From Cellulomonas sp. RIT-PI-Y (GTDB lineage Bacteria; Actinomycetota; Actinomycetes; Actinomycetales; Cellulomonadaceae), in NCBI RefSeq assembly GCF_025642745.1, contig NZ_JANZKP010000005.1:1-64000 (forward strand): DNA of 64,000 bases. Direction: 5' to 3'. Of this stretch, positions 51,191-60,826 are shown piece by piece. The notes beneath the pieces were generated by a model. It saw nothing but the letters and a program-made list of their open reading frames with translations. It searched no databases and was not told the origin of the DNA. How positions within the stretch are numbered: position 1 is the first letter of the stretch; each line of letters begins with the position of its first letter. Made by a program: the position numbers and the translations under genes.

Positions 51191-53161
51191 GTGACCCAGT
51201 CCAGCACCACTGTCCCCGTCCGACCTGCGCCGCGGCCGGGACCCGCCGACGCCCGCCCGGTGATCCCGGCCGGGGACGGGGTCCGGCGCGGGCTCGGGCT
51301 CGGTGAGGTCCGTCTGACCGGCGGCTTCTGGGGCGACCTCCAGGACACCAACGCGCGGGCCACCCTGAGCCACTGCCTGGACTGGATGGCCCGGCTGGGC
51401 TGGCTGGCGAACTTCGACCGGGTGGCCGCCGGGACCACCGGACCGGAGCGGCCGGGCTGGGAGTTCTCCGACTCGGAGGTCTACAAGCTGCTGGAGGCGA
51501 TGGCCTGGGAGCTGGCCCGGACCGACGATCCCGCGCTCGCGGACCGGTACACCGCGCTGGTGGACCGGGTGGCCGCGGCCCAGGACGACGACGGCTACCT
51601 CAACACCTGCTTCGGCCACCCCGGCCGGCCGGACCGGTACACCGACCTGTCCGGCGGCCACGAGCTGTACTGCGTGGGGCATCTGCTCCAGGCGGCGGTC
51701 GCCCGGTTGCGCACCGCGGGGGAGGACCTGCTGGTCCGGGTCGCCCGGCGCGCGGCGGACCACGTCTGCCGCGAGTTCGGCCCCGACGGCCGTCAGGCGA
51801 TCTGCGGGCACCCGGAGATCGAGGTCGGTCTCGCGGAGTTCGGCCGGGCGCTGGGCGAGCCCCGGTACACCGAGCAGGCCCGGCTGTTCGTCGAGCGGCG
51901 CGGCCACGGCACGCTGCCGCCCCGCCCGCTGCTCGGTCCCGGCTACTTCCAGGACGACCAGCCGGTGCGCGAGACCGAGGCCTGGCACGGGCACGCGGTC
52001 CGGGCGCTCTACCTCGCGGCCGGCGCGGCGGATGTGGCGGTCGACACCGGGGACGAGGACCTGCTCGACGCGGTGCGGCGCCAGTGGCGGCACACCGTCG
52101 AGCGGCGGACCTACCTGACCGGCGGCATGGGCTCCCGGCACCAGGACGAGGGGTTCGGCGACGACTGGGAGCTGCCGGCGGACCGGGCCTACTGCGAGAC
52201 CTGCGCCGGGATCGGCTCGACCATGGTGTCCTGGCGGCTCTACCTGGCGACCGGCGACGTCCGCTACGCCGACCTGATGGAGCGCACCTTCTTCAACGTG
52301 CTGGCCACCTCCCCGCGCGGCGACGGGCGGGCGTTCTTCTACGCGAACCCGTTGCAGCAGCGGGTCGCCGGGCAGGACGTGCTGCCGGACGCGGAGAACC
52401 CGCGCGCCGAGGGCGGGGTGCGGGCGCCCTGGTTCGACGTGTCGTGCTGCCCGACCAACGTGGCCCGCACGCTGGCGTCCTGGCACGCGTACGCGGCGTC
52501 GGTCGACGGTGACCGGTTCACGGTGCTGCAGTACGCGGCGGGGGAGTGGGACGTGCGGCTGGACGGCGGCGGACGGCTCGCGGTCCGGGTGTCGACCCGG
52601 TACCCGGACGACGGCGCGGTGCGGGTCGAGGTGCTGGCCGCGCCCGAGCGGGCCGTGACCGTGCGGCTGCGGGTGCCGGAGTGGGCCGGGAACGGCGTGG
52701 GTGACGGTGCGGCCGCCACGCTGACCGGCGTCGACGGGGTGACCCGGACCGTGGCCCCCGGCTGGGCCCAGTGCACCGCCGAGTTCCGGCCCGGCGACAC
52801 GGTGGTGCTGCGGCTGCCGACCGCTCCCCGTCTGACCTGGCCCGACCCGCGGATCGACGCCGTGCGCGGCTGCGTCGCGGTGGAACGCGGACCGCTGGTG
52901 CTGTGCCTGGAATCGCCGGACCTGCCGTCCGGCATCGCGCTGGACCAGGTGCGACTGGACCCGGCCGTGCCGCCCCGGGCGGAGGGCGACGGCGCCCTGG
53001 TGCGGGTCCGCACGGTCGGCGCCCGGGTGGAGTCGTTCCCGTACACGCCGGTTCCCGCACGCCCGGCGACCGGAGAGGAGATCGACGTGCGGCTGACGCC
53101 GTACCACCGCTGGGCCGAGCGGGGGCCGTCGACCATGCGGGTCTTCCTCCCGGTGACCTGA
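51191..53161 (+). CDS. GH127 family glycoside hydrolase (beta-L-arabinofuranosidase-like)
   Basis: A 656-aa cytoplasmic enzyme without signal peptide. The (alpha/alpha)6 GH127 core has the metal site and nucleophile residues known from HypBA1: Y-C-E336-T-C338-A and D-V-S-C419-C420-P-T-N, with LTGGFWGDLQD near the start and G-G-M-G-S-R-H. One of C419/C420 is the cysteine nucleophile by family analogy. Removes terminal beta-L-arabinofuranose in characterised members; related families accept other sugars, so substrate is moderately sure. GTG at 51191. Next gene follows after a 128-bp gap with a large hairpin. Confidence 0.9.
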   Translation: MTQSSTTVPVRPAPRPGPADARPVIPAGDGVRRGLGLGEVRLTGGFWGDLQDTNARATLSHCLDWMARLGWLANFDRVAAGTTGPERPGWEFSDSEVYKLLEAMAWELARTDDPALADRYTALVDRVAAAQDDDGYLNTCFGHPGRPDRYTDLSGGHELYCVGHLLQAAVARLRTAGEDLLVRVARRAADHVCREFGPDGRQAICGHPEIEVGLAEFGRALGEPRYTEQARLFVERRGHGTLPPRPLLGPGYFQDDQPVRETEAWHGHAVRALYLAAGAADVAVDTGDEDLLDAVRRQWRHTVERRTYLTGGMGSRHQDEGFGDDWELPADRAYCETCAGIGSTMVSWRLYLATGDVRYADLMERTFFNVLATSPRGDGRAFFYANPLQQRVAGQDVLPDAENPRAEGGVRAPWFDVSCCPTNVARTLASWHAYAASVDGDRFTVLQYAAGEWDVRLDGGGRLAVRVSTRYPDDGAVRVEVLAAPERAVTVRLRVPEWAGNGVGDGAAATLTGVDGVTRTVAPGWAQCTAEFRPGDTVVLRLPTAPRLTWPDPRIDAVRGCVAVERGPLVLCLESPDLPSGIALDQVRLDPAVPPRAEGDGALVRVRTVGARVESFPYTPVPARPATGEEIDVRLTPYHRWAERGPSTMRVFLPVT

Positions 53162-53184
53162 CGTGCCCCGCGCGCCCGTCGGCA

Positions 53185-53244
53185 CCGAGAAGCCAGTTCC
53201 TGTCGCCGTCCGGGCGGATCGGGCGACAGCGCACGGCTTCTCGG
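53185..53244 (+). other. Large 60-nt intercistronic stem-loop between GH127 and GH31 genes
   Basis: Outer stem CCGAGAAGCC (53185-53194)/GGCTTCTCGG (53235-53244), symmetric 5-nt internal loop, inner stem CTGTCGCC (53200-53207)/GGCGACAG (53222-53229), apical loop of 14 nt. It lies 24 nt after the GH127 stop and 45 nt before the GH31 start. Could be an attenuator, mRNA stabiliser, or a small palindromic repeat element. Confidence 0.6.
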
Positions 53245-53289
53245 CGCAGCGGCCGCCCGTGTCGATCGAATCCAGTCGAAGGAGACCCG

Positions 53290-55347
53290 ATGACCAGCCC
53301 CGTCCGATCTGATTCCCCGGTGCGCGCCGAGGGCACCCGCCTGATCTGGCGCGGCGGCGGGGAGACGCTGGTGGTCGAGCCGTGGGGGCCGGACGCGGTC
53401 CGGGTGCGGGCCACGCTGATGGGCGACGTGGTCGACTCCGAGCACGCGCTGCTGCCGCGGTCGGAGGTCCCGGCCGATCGGGCCCGGGTGGAGCTGCGTC
53501 CGGACGGGGCGACCCTGATCAACGGCGGGCTGCGGGTCGAGCTGCGCGCGGCGTCCTGGTTCCACGAGCCGGTCGGCTACCCGCGATCCAGCTGTGAGCT
53601 GGCGTTCTACGACGCCGAGGGTCGACTGCTGCTGCGCGAGCTGGACCGGGGCGGGTCGCTGGACCTGCAGGCCCGCCGGTTCCGGCCGCGGCTGGGCGGT
53701 GACCTGGAACTGACCGCCTCCTTCGAGTCCGACCCGGCGGAGACGTTGTACGGGATGGGGCAGTACCAGCAGCACGTGCTGGACCTGAAGGGGTCGACCT
53801 TCGAGCTCGCGCACCGCAACTCGCAGGCCAGCGTGCCGTTCGTGCAGTCCAGCGCCGGATACGGATTCCTGTGGAACGACCCGGCGATCGGACGGGCCAC
53901 CTTCGCGCGGAACCGCACCGAGTGGTACGCGGAGAGCACCCGGCAGCTGGACTACTGGGTGACCGCGGGGTCGTCACCGGCCCGGATCTCCCGGGCGTAC
54001 GCCGACGCCACCGGGCACGTGCCGATGATGCCGGAGCGCGGGCTCGGATTCTGGCAGTGCAAGCTCCGCTACCGCAGCCAGGAGGAGCTGCTCGCGGTGG
54101 CACGGGAGCACCGGCGGCGCGGACTGCCGATGGACGTGATCGTGGCGGACTTCTTCCACTGGCCGCACATGGGCGACTACCGGTTCGAGGACGAGTTCTG
54201 GCCGGACCCGGCGGCGATGGTGGCCGAGCTGACCGAGCTGGGCATCGAGCTGATGGTCTCGGTGTGGCCGCAGGTCGCGCTGGACTCGGAGAACTACGCC
54301 GAGCTGCGGTCGGAGAACCTGCTGGTCCGGGCCGAACGCGGACTGGACGTGCAGATGGCCTTCCAGGGCCCGAGCGCCTTCCTCGACGTGACCAACCCCC
54401 GGACCCGGCAGTGGCTCTGGGAGACCTGCCGCCGGAACTACGGCGCGCACGGCATCCGCACCTTCTGGCTGGACGAGGCCGAGCCCGAGTACGGGGTCTA
54501 CGACTACGACGCGTACCGGTACCACGCGGGGCCGGCGCTGCGGGTGGGCAACCTGTACCCGCAGCTGTTCGCCCGGGCGTTCTGGGACGGTCAGCGGGCG
54601 GACGGCGAGGACCAGGTGGTGAACCTGGTGCGCTGCGCCTGGGCCGGGAGCCAGCGGTACGGGGCGCTGGTCTGGTCCGGGGACATCTCCTCGACCTTCG
54701 AGGACCTCGCCCGGCAGATCACCGCCGGGATCCACATGGGGGTGGCCGGCATCCCGTGGTTCACCACCGACATCGGCGGCTTCCACCGAGGGGACGTCGA
54801 TGACCCGGCGTTCCACGAGCTGCTGATCCGCTGGTTCCAGCTGGGCGCGTTCAGCCCGGTGATGCGCCTGCACGGCGACCGGCTGCCCTACGAGGACGTC
54901 ACCGCCGCCGACGGCTCGCCCCGGCTGCGGACCGGAGGGCCGAACGAGCTGTGGAGCTTCGGCGAGGAGGTGTACCGGGTGCTGGCACGCTACGTGCACC
55001 TGCGGGAGTCGATGCGGCCCTACCTGCGCGAGGTGATGCGCACCGCGCACGAGCAGGGACAGCCGGTGATGCGCGGACTGTTCCACGACTTCTCGGACGA
55101 CGACCGCGCGTGGACGGTGGACGACCAGTTCCTGCTCGGTCCCGACGTGCTGGTCGCGCCCGTGCTGGCCGCGGGGCTGACCGAGCGGGAGGTCTACCTG
55201 CCCGCGGGTGCGCGCTGGACCGACGTCGCCACCGGCCGGGTGCACGAGGGCGGGCGGACCGTGCCGGTGGCGGCGCCGCTGGACGTGGTGCCGGTGTTCC
55301 TGCGGGACGGCGCGCTGCCGGAGCTGGTGGGCCGCACCGCGGCCTGA
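53290..55347 (+). CDS. GH31 family alpha-glycosidase (alpha-xylosidase/alpha-glucosidase-like)
   Basis: A 685-aa cytoplasmic enzyme. N-terminal beta-sandwich with L-Y-G-M-G-Q-Y-Q; (beta/alpha)8 barrel with the nucleophile D395 in F-W-L-D-E-A-E-P and acid/base D465 in V-W-S-G-D-I-S-S-T; proximal domain with R-L-H-G-D, and C-terminal LLGPDVLVAPVLAAG. The nucleophile motif with E-A-E-P (not K-x-D-x-N-E) points to the YicI-like side, but substrate is not certain. ATG at 53290 with AAGGAG upstream. Likely acts on imported oligosaccharides together with GH127. Confidence 0.9.
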   Translation: MTSPVRSDSPVRAEGTRLIWRGGGETLVVEPWGPDAVRVRATLMGDVVDSEHALLPRSEVPADRARVELRPDGATLINGGLRVELRAASWFHEPVGYPRSSCELAFYDAEGRLLLRELDRGGSLDLQARRFRPRLGGDLELTASFESDPAETLYGMGQYQQHVLDLKGSTFELAHRNSQASVPFVQSSAGYGFLWNDPAIGRATFARNRTEWYAESTRQLDYWVTAGSSPARISRAYADATGHVPMMPERGLGFWQCKLRYRSQEELLAVAREHRRRGLPMDVIVADFFHWPHMGDYRFEDEFWPDPAAMVAELTELGIELMVSVWPQVALDSENYAELRSENLLVRAERGLDVQMAFQGPSAFLDVTNPRTRQWLWETCRRNYGAHGIRTFWLDEAEPEYGVYDYDAYRYHAGPALRVGNLYPQLFARAFWDGQRADGEDQVVNLVRCAWAGSQRYGALVWSGDISSTFEDLARQITAGIHMGVAGIPWFTTDIGGFHRGDVDDPAFHELLIRWFQLGAFSPVMRLHGDRLPYEDVTAADGSPRLRTGGPNELWSFGEEVYRVLARYVHLRESMRPYLREVMRTAHEQGQPVMRGLFHDFSDDDRAWTVDDQFLLGPDVLVAPVLAAGLTEREVYLPAGARWTDVATGRVHEGGRTVPVAAPLDVVPVFLRDGALPELVGRTAA

Positions 55348-55424
55348 CGGACGAGAGGAGGAACGACCGCACCGGGCACATCCGGCACGTCGTCACCGGC
55401 GTGCCCCCACGAGAGAGGTACTCG

Positions 55425-58400
55425 ATGAAGAGCACATCAGTCTCCCGACGGGCAGCGATCGCGCTGCCCAGCGTCCTGGTCCTGACCCTCGGTTCCCTCG
55501 GCGGCGCACTCGCGCTGCCCGCGACGGCCGCGACCCCCGATCCCGCACTGCACTGGACGATGGACGAGGTGGTGGACGGCACGGTCGCCGACGCCTCGGG
55601 CCACGGCCTGACCGGCAGCGTCGCCGGGACCACCTCCTTGATCGACACCGGCGACGGCGGCACCGCGCTGGACCTGGCGGGCGGAGCGGCCGGCGGGTAC
55701 GTCGCCGTGCCCCGCGGGGCGCTGGAGGGCGCCACCGATCTGACCGTGTCCACCCGGATCCGCTGGGACGGCACCGGCGGCTCCTGGCAGTGGGCCTACG
55801 CGCTGGGCACCGACACCTCGCGCTACCTGTTCACCACGCCGTCGACCAACGAGGGCAGGCTGCGCACCGCGATCACCCAGGCGGGCGGTTCGGCCGAGTC
55901 GCAGGTCACCGGCAGTGCGGCGCTGCCCAGCGGTCGGTGGGCCACCCTCACCACCACGCTCGACACCACCGCCGACCGGCTGACCACCTATCTGGACGGG
56001 GTGGCGGTCTCCTCGGCGGCGACCTCGCTCAGCGCCGCGGACCTGCTGACCGCGACGGCGAGCGGTGCCGGGTTCGTGGGCAGGTCCTTCTACGCCGACC
56101 CGCTGTTCGACGGCGCGGTCGACGACTTCCGGATCTGGCACGCGGCACTGTCCGCCGAGCAGGTCGCCGAGGTGGTCGGCGGTGAGCTGCCCGCCCTGAC
56201 CGGACTGAGCAGCGACGAGTTCACCGCACGGACCGTGGTCGGAACCGCGCCGGAGCTGCCGGACACCGTGCGCGGCACGTTCTCCGACGGCTACGACCGG
56301 GACGTCCCGGTGAGCTGGGACCCGATCGATCCCGAGCGGTACGCCCGGACCGGGGAGTTCACCGCCACGGGCACCGCCGCGGGTCAGGCGGTGTCCGCGC
56401 AGGTCACCGTGCACCGGGGTGAGCTGCGGGTCGATCTGGGCACCGACACCGGGGAGTTCCTCGGCGGCGCCTCCGGCCTGCTGTACGGGCTCTACGGCGA
56501 CGGGATGCCGAGCGACAACCTGGTCGAGGGGATGAACGTCCGCTCGGTGGCCACCAAGGCGCAGGACGGCGCGCAGCACCCCGGCTCGGACGCGCTGGAG
56601 GTGGTCGGCTCGCTGGCCGACACCACCGACGGGGACGTCTACCTGCGGGTCACCGACTGGTACCGGGGCTTCCCGTACCAGTGGCCGGGGGACACCCCGG
56701 AGGAGAAGCTCGCCGACTACGCGACCGTGCTGGACAACCAGCTCGACATGATCGCCACGCTGCCAGACGAGGACCGGGACAACCTGGTGATCGAGCCGTT
56801 CAACGAGCCCGAGGGCAACATGTTCGGCACCGGTGAGTGGAGCCTGGACGGCACCTCCTGGCTGGACGACCCGACCGACTACTTCGCCGCCTGGGACCGC
56901 ACCTACCGCACGATCAAGGAGCACTTCCCGGACATGCGGGTCGCCGGTCCGGGCACCAGCGTGCTCTTCGACCAGGTCGAGGGCTTCCTGGCGCACACCG
57001 TCGAGGCGGGCACCGTGCCGGACATCATCACCTGGCACGAGCTGACCCATCCGGAGGCGATCCGGGACTCGGTGGCGACCTTCCGCGGCTGGGAGGCCGG
57101 GGTGTTCGCGGGCACGTCCCACGAGGGCACCGAGCTGCCGATCAACATCAACGAGTACGCCTTCAACTACCACACCTCGGTCCCCGGCCAGATGATCCAG
57201 TGGATGTCCGCGATCGAGGACACCAAGGTCGACGCGATGATCGCGTTCTGGAACATCAACGGGAACCTGTCCGACTCGGCGGTGCAGTCCAACCGGGGTA
57301 ACGGGCAGTGGTGGCTCTACAACGCCTACGCCCAGATGACCGGGCACACCGTCGAGGTCACCCCGCCGAACCCGGGGCAGAACTACACCCTGCAGGGCCT
57401 CGCCACCCTGGACGAGGAGCAGGCGATCTCCCGGACGCTGCTCGGCGGCGGCACCGGCTCCGCGCCGGTCGACCTGGTGAACGTGCCGGCCGACGTGTTC
57501 GGCGACCAGGTGCGGGTGACCGTGCGGGAGATCCCGTGGACCGGTCAGCTCGGCGACTCCGCCCAGCCCCGGCACCTGGCCGAGCTGACCCTGCCGGTGG
57601 TCGACGGCACGGTGGCCCTGGACTTCGGTGGGGACACCCTGCCGGCCCTGGCCGAATCGTCGGCGTACGAGCTGGTGGTCACCCCGGCGGGCTCCGGCGC
57701 GACCACCACGGCCACCCCCGACCTGTGGGAGGCCAGCTACGAGGCGGAGGACGCCGCGCACTCCGGCACCGGCTACAGCCGGAACGGCCCGGAGGGCTCC
57801 CCGCAGGACGTCGGCAAGTTCTACACCTCCGGCGGCTACGACGTCGGCGGGCTGCGGACCGGGTCGGACGTGGTGCTGGACTTCACCGTGGACGTGCCGC
57901 AGGACGGCAGCTACGACCTGTCGGTGTTCGCGAACAGCCTGAACACCTACGGGCTGGTGCAGGACCAGGGGCCGACCAACGTCTTCCTCCGGGTGGACGG
58001 CGCGGCCGAGCAGGAGCTGTTCCTGCCCCTGGGCTACAAGTGGGTGGTCTGGGACCACACCGACACCACGGTCGACCTGACCGCCGGGACGCACACGATC
58101 AGCCTGGCCGCCCGGGGTCTGGACGGCGGGGCCACCGTGGGCGACGCCATCGTGGACCGGATCACGCTCGCGCTGGCGAACCCCGACGCGGGCACCTCGG
58201 TGTACGAGGGCGAGCTGGCCCAGCTGGCCGACGCGCGCACCGACTACACGGTGGGCGACTCCGGTGCCGGTGTGGCCGACCTGGCCGCGGGTGGGACGGC
58301 GACGTTCTGGGTCTACGGCCCGGAGGACGCCGAGGCCGCCCTCGGGGTCGACCTGGCCGGGGACGGTGCGGGCACCCTCGCGGTGAACGGCTACGACGTC

Positions 58401-59318
58401 CTGGACCTGGCCACCGGGGACACCGTGGCCGCGCACCTGCGCGGCGGGGTCAACAAGGTCACCGTCACGGCGGGGGCGGACGGGCTGCGGCTCGACCGGC
58501 TCACCGTCGGCGCCGGCGAGGGCCTGCTGACCGGCACCGAGTACCAGGCGGAGGACGCCGCGCTGTCCGGGGAGGCCCAGGTCGTCGACCTGTCCCTGGC
58601 GGAGGGCGGCCAGGCGGTCGCGGGCATCGGCGGGGAGCCGGGCAACGACTCCACGCTCACGTTCACCGTGGCGGCCGAGGAGTCCGGTCCGCACGCGGTG
58701 GTGGTGCGGTTCTCCAACCCGGAGCAGGTGGACGGGACGCACTACAACCCGAACCCGGTCGCCCGGCACGCCGACATCTCGGTCAACGGGGGCGAGGCGC
58801 AGCGCGAGCTGTTCGTGCCGACCTTCCACCAGAACAACTTCTGGGAACGGACGATCGTGCTGGACCTGGACGCGGGGGAGAACACGATCGCCCTGCGCTC
58901 CGAGGAGGCCACCAACTGGGACGGCGTGACCTACGCGTCGCAGACCTGGCTCGCGGACTACAACCTGCGCGCGGACGAGGCCCCGATCGTCGACCGGATC
59001 ACCGTCTCCCCGCTGGCCGCGACCCCGATCGTCGTCGAGGCGTGGCAGTCCGGCACGGTCTACGACCGGGGCGACACCGTGCGCCATGCCGGGGCGACCT
59101 GGCTGGCGAGCTGGTGGACGCAGGGCCAGACCCCGGGGGACCCCTGGGGGCCGTGGCAGGAGATCGCGGCGACCGGTGACGGCACCGCGGTGTGGACGGC
59201 GTCCCGGATCTTCACCGGCGGCGAGATCGTCGAGCACGACGGCCAGCGCTACACCGCCCGGTGGTGGACCCGGAACCAGGTGCCCGGGGACCCGAACGGC
59301 CCCTGGGCGCCGCAGTAG
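55425..59318 (+). CDS. Secreted multimodular clan-A glycoside hydrolase with LamG, Ig-like and carbohydrate-binding modules
   Basis: A 1297-aa exported enzyme. Signal peptide with S-R-R-A-A-I (Tat-like twin Arg) and cleavage after A-T-A-A. Modules in order: LamG/concanavalin-like (about 40-250), bacterial Ig-like (260-335), a TIM-barrel catalytic domain (345-680) with acid/base E461 in F-N-E-P-E-G and nucleophile E577 in I-N-I-N-E-Y-A, beta-sandwich (700-770), CBM6/35-type modules (E-A-E-D at about 775 and Q-A-E-D at about 1045), and two C-terminal chitin/cellulose-binding CBM5/12-like repeats with W-W-T-Q-G-Q-T-P-G-D-P-W-G-P-W and W-W-T-R-N-Q-V-P-G-D-P-N-G-P-W. Family resembles GH39; polymer substrate unknown. 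Confidence 0.85.
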   Translation: MKSTSVSRRAAIALPSVLVLTLGSLGGALALPATAATPDPALHWTMDEVVDGTVADASGHGLTGSVAGTTSLIDTGDGGTALDLAGGAAGGYVAVPRGALEGATDLTVSTRIRWDGTGGSWQWAYALGTDTSRYLFTTPSTNEGRLRTAITQAGGSAESQVTGSAALPSGRWATLTTTLDTTADRLTTYLDGVAVSSAATSLSAADLLTATASGAGFVGRSFYADPLFDGAVDDFRIWHAALSAEQVAEVVGGELPALTGLSSDEFTARTVVGTAPELPDTVRGTFSDGYDRDVPVSWDPIDPERYARTGEFTATGTAAGQAVSAQVTVHRGELRVDLGTDTGEFLGGASGLLYGLYGDGMPSDNLVEGMNVRSVATKAQDGAQHPGSDALEVVGSLADTTDGDVYLRVTDWYRGFPYQWPGDTPEEKLADYATVLDNQLDMIATLPDEDRDNLVIEPFNEPEGNMFGTGEWSLDGTSWLDDPTDYFAAWDRTYRTIKEHFPDMRVAGPGTSVLFDQVEGFLAHTVEAGTVPDIITWHELTHPEAIRDSVATFRGWEAGVFAGTSHEGTELPININEYAFNYHTSVPGQMIQWMSAIEDTKVDAMIAFWNINGNLSDSAVQSNRGNGQWWLYNAYAQMTGHTVEVTPPNPGQNYTLQGLATLDEEQAISRTLLGGGTGSAPVDLVNVPADVFGDQVRVTVREIPWTGQLGDSAQPRHLAELTLPVVDGTVALDFGGDTLPALAESSAYELVVTPAGSGATTTATPDLWEASYEAEDAAHSGTGYSRNGPEGSPQDVGKFYTSGGYDVGGLRTGSDVVLDFTVDVPQDGSYDLSVFANSLNTYGLVQDQGPTNVFLRVDGAAEQELFLPLGYKWVVWDHTDTTVDLTAGTHTISLAARGLDGGATVGDAIVDRITLALANPDAGTSVYEGELAQLADARTDYTVGDSGAGVADLAAGGTATFWVYGPEDAEAALGVDLAGDGAGTLAVNGYDVLDLATGDTVAAHLRGGVNKVTVTAGADGLRLDRLTVGAGEGLLTGTEYQAEDAALSGEAQVVDLSLAEGGQAVAGIGGEPGNDSTLTFTVAAEESGPHAVVVRFSNPEQVDGTHYNPNPVARHADISVNGGEAQRELFVPTFHQNNFWERTIVLDLDAGENTIALRSEEATNWDGVTYASQTWLADYNLRADEAPIVDRITVSPLAATPIVVEAWQSGTVYDRGDTVRHAGATWLASWWTQGQTPGDPWGPWQEIAATGDGTAVWTASRIFTGGEIVEHDGQRYTARWWTRNQVPGDPNGPWAPQ

Positions 59319-59327
59319 GGCGGACGG

Positions 59328-59363
59328 CGGTGGGGACGGTCGTCGCGGCGGCCGTCCCCACCG
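59328..59363. terminator. Bidirectional terminator
   Basis: CGGTGGGGACGG (59328-59339) pairs with CCGTCCCCACCG (59352-59363), 12-bp stem, 12-nt loop. It fills the 49-bp gap between the convergent multimodular hydrolase and GH30 genes. Confidence 0.72.
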
Positions 59364-59367
59364 GCGC

Positions 59368-60732
59368 TCACACCTCGATCACGAAGCTGTTCAGCGAGTC
59401 CGCGGGCAGCACCGGCTCCACCACCTGATCGCCGACCGTGATCTGCACCGGCATCTCCTCGGAGGTGTCGTTCTGCATCACGACCACCAGGGAGCCGTCC
59501 GGGTTCCGGAACGCCAGCTGGTTCTCGTAGCCGGAGTAGCTCAGGGTCGGCACCAGGCGGGCGCCCGGCTGCACGTAGTGGCTGACGTGCTTGAGCACGA
59601 CGTACTCGTGCGTGTACTCAAAGCTCGCGGTGGCCGGGTCGACCACGATCAGGGAGTTCTGCGACCAGCCCCACCGGCTGACCCCGCCGCTCTCGAGCGA
59701 CAGGTTCCAGTACTGGTAGGCGCTGGCGCCGTTGTTCAGGAAGTCACGCATCAGACGCCAGGAGTAGCGGGCGTAGCGCCAGTCGTTCCTGCCGTCGCCG
59801 CACTCCTGTTCGGTCTGGTAGATCCGCAGTTCGGGGTGGTCGCGGCGCAGGAACGGCACGATCGACTTGCCGTGCCACTGCACGCCGATGCCGGTGATCG
59901 CCGCGGCGGCCTCGGGGTCGGCCAGCACACCGTCGACCAGGTCGACGTCCGGGCGTTCGACGGTGCCGAGGAAGACCTCGACGTCGCGCTCGCGCATCCT
60001 CGGCCCGAGGTGGCGGATGAAGGCGGCCAGGCCGGCGGGGGTCCAGGTGCACGACGGGTAGGGCTGCGCCGAGTTGAACTCGTTCTGCGGCATCACCATC
60101 CGGATGTCGATGCCGAGCGCGGCGTAGGCGTCCACGAACCGGGCGAAGTACTCCGCGTAGGTGGCCAGGTGCCGCTCGTCCTGGATGAAGGAGTCGGTGC
60201 CCTCCTGCTGGACCTGGTCGGCGCGCAGCCCGTTCTCGACCCCGTCGACCCACGGCTGGGCGGAGGCGTAGTGCCCGTTGGTCTTCATCCACTGCGGCGG
60301 CACCCACGGCGAGGCCCACAGCCTGAGGTCGCCCTGCTCGGCCTGCGCGGACCGGATGAACGGGATCAGGGTCTCCCGGTCGTTCTCGATGCTGAAGTGC
60401 TCCAGTGCGAAGTCACCCGGCACGTCGTCGTAGGAGTAGTAGTCCCGGGCGAAGTCGTTGGCGCCGATCGGCATCCGGCCGATCGTGAAGTTGCCGCCGA
60501 CACCCGGCGCGTAGAGCTCGCGGAAGATCCCGGAGCGCTGCTCGTCGTCCAGGTGCGCGAGCGAGGTCCAGCCCAGCTCGTTGAAGGTGGCGCCGAAGCC
60601 CTCGATCTCCTGGCGTTCGTCGTCGAGCTGGACGAAGACGTCCGGGATGCGGGTGATCGGCCCGGGGTCGACCGTGCCGAGGTCCCGCCAGCGCTCGCGC
60701 TCGGTCGTGCTGGTCCAGCTGGTGATCTTCAT
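59368..60732 (-). CDS. GH30 family glycoside hydrolase
   Basis: A 454-aa enzyme without signal peptide, GH30 TIM barrel plus a beta domain. Seen: I-E-G-F-G-A-T-F-N-E-L-G, L-W-A-S-P-W-V-P-P-Q-W-M-K, acid/base E218 in M-P-Q-N-E-F (QNEP in most members, here F after E), and nucleophile E308 in Y-Q-T-E-Q-E-C-G. Family members cleave beta-glucosyl, beta-1,6-glucan, xylosyl or fucosyl links; this subgroup cannot be fixed by eye. Opposite strand to the LacI operon with its own promoter; the palindrome at 60763-60792 is 31 bp upstream of its ATG. Confidence 0.87.
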   Translation of the reverse strand: MKITSWTSTTERERWRDLGTVDPGPITRIPDVFVQLDDERQEIEGFGATFNELGWTSLAHLDDEQRSGIFRELYAPGVGGNFTIGRMPIGANDFARDYYSYDDVPGDFALEHFSIENDRETLIPFIRSAQAEQGDLRLWASPWVPPQWMKTNGHYASAQPWVDGVENGLRADQVQQEGTDSFIQDERHLATYAEYFARFVDAYAALGIDIRMVMPQNEFNSAQPYPSCTWTPAGLAAFIRHLGPRMRERDVEVFLGTVERPDVDLVDGVLADPEAAAAITGIGVQWHGKSIVPFLRRDHPELRIYQTEQECGDGRNDWRYARYSWRLMRDFLNNGASAYQYWNLSLESGGVSRWGWSQNSLIVVDPATASFEYTHEYVVLKHVSHYVQPGARLVPTLSYSGYENQLAFRNPDGSLVVVMQNDTSEEMPVQITVGDQVVEPVLPADSLNSFVIEV

Positions 60733-60762
60733 CGAACACTCCCACGTCGTCGTCGGACCCCT

Positions 60763-60792
60763 GCTACCTACTGGTCGATAGGTAACGGTAGC
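60763..60792. promoter_or_regulatory. Palindromic operator candidate upstream of GH30
   Basis: GCTACC (60763-60768) ... GGTAGC (60787-60792), with TACCTA (60765-60770) and TAGGTA (60779-60784) as the stronger arms separated by 8 bp. It is in the 113-bp divergent region between the GH30 and MFS genes and is unlike the LacI sites at 46.9 kb, so another regulator is expected. Confidence 0.5.
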
Positions 60793-60826
60793 CCCGATCC
60801 CGACCAGGCGGAAACCTGCTCACGGG

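Noticed and set aside
55437-59237. 1266-codon minus-strand frame
   Set aside because: Antisense shadow of the multimodular hydrolase gene, which has clear modules and catalytic motifs.
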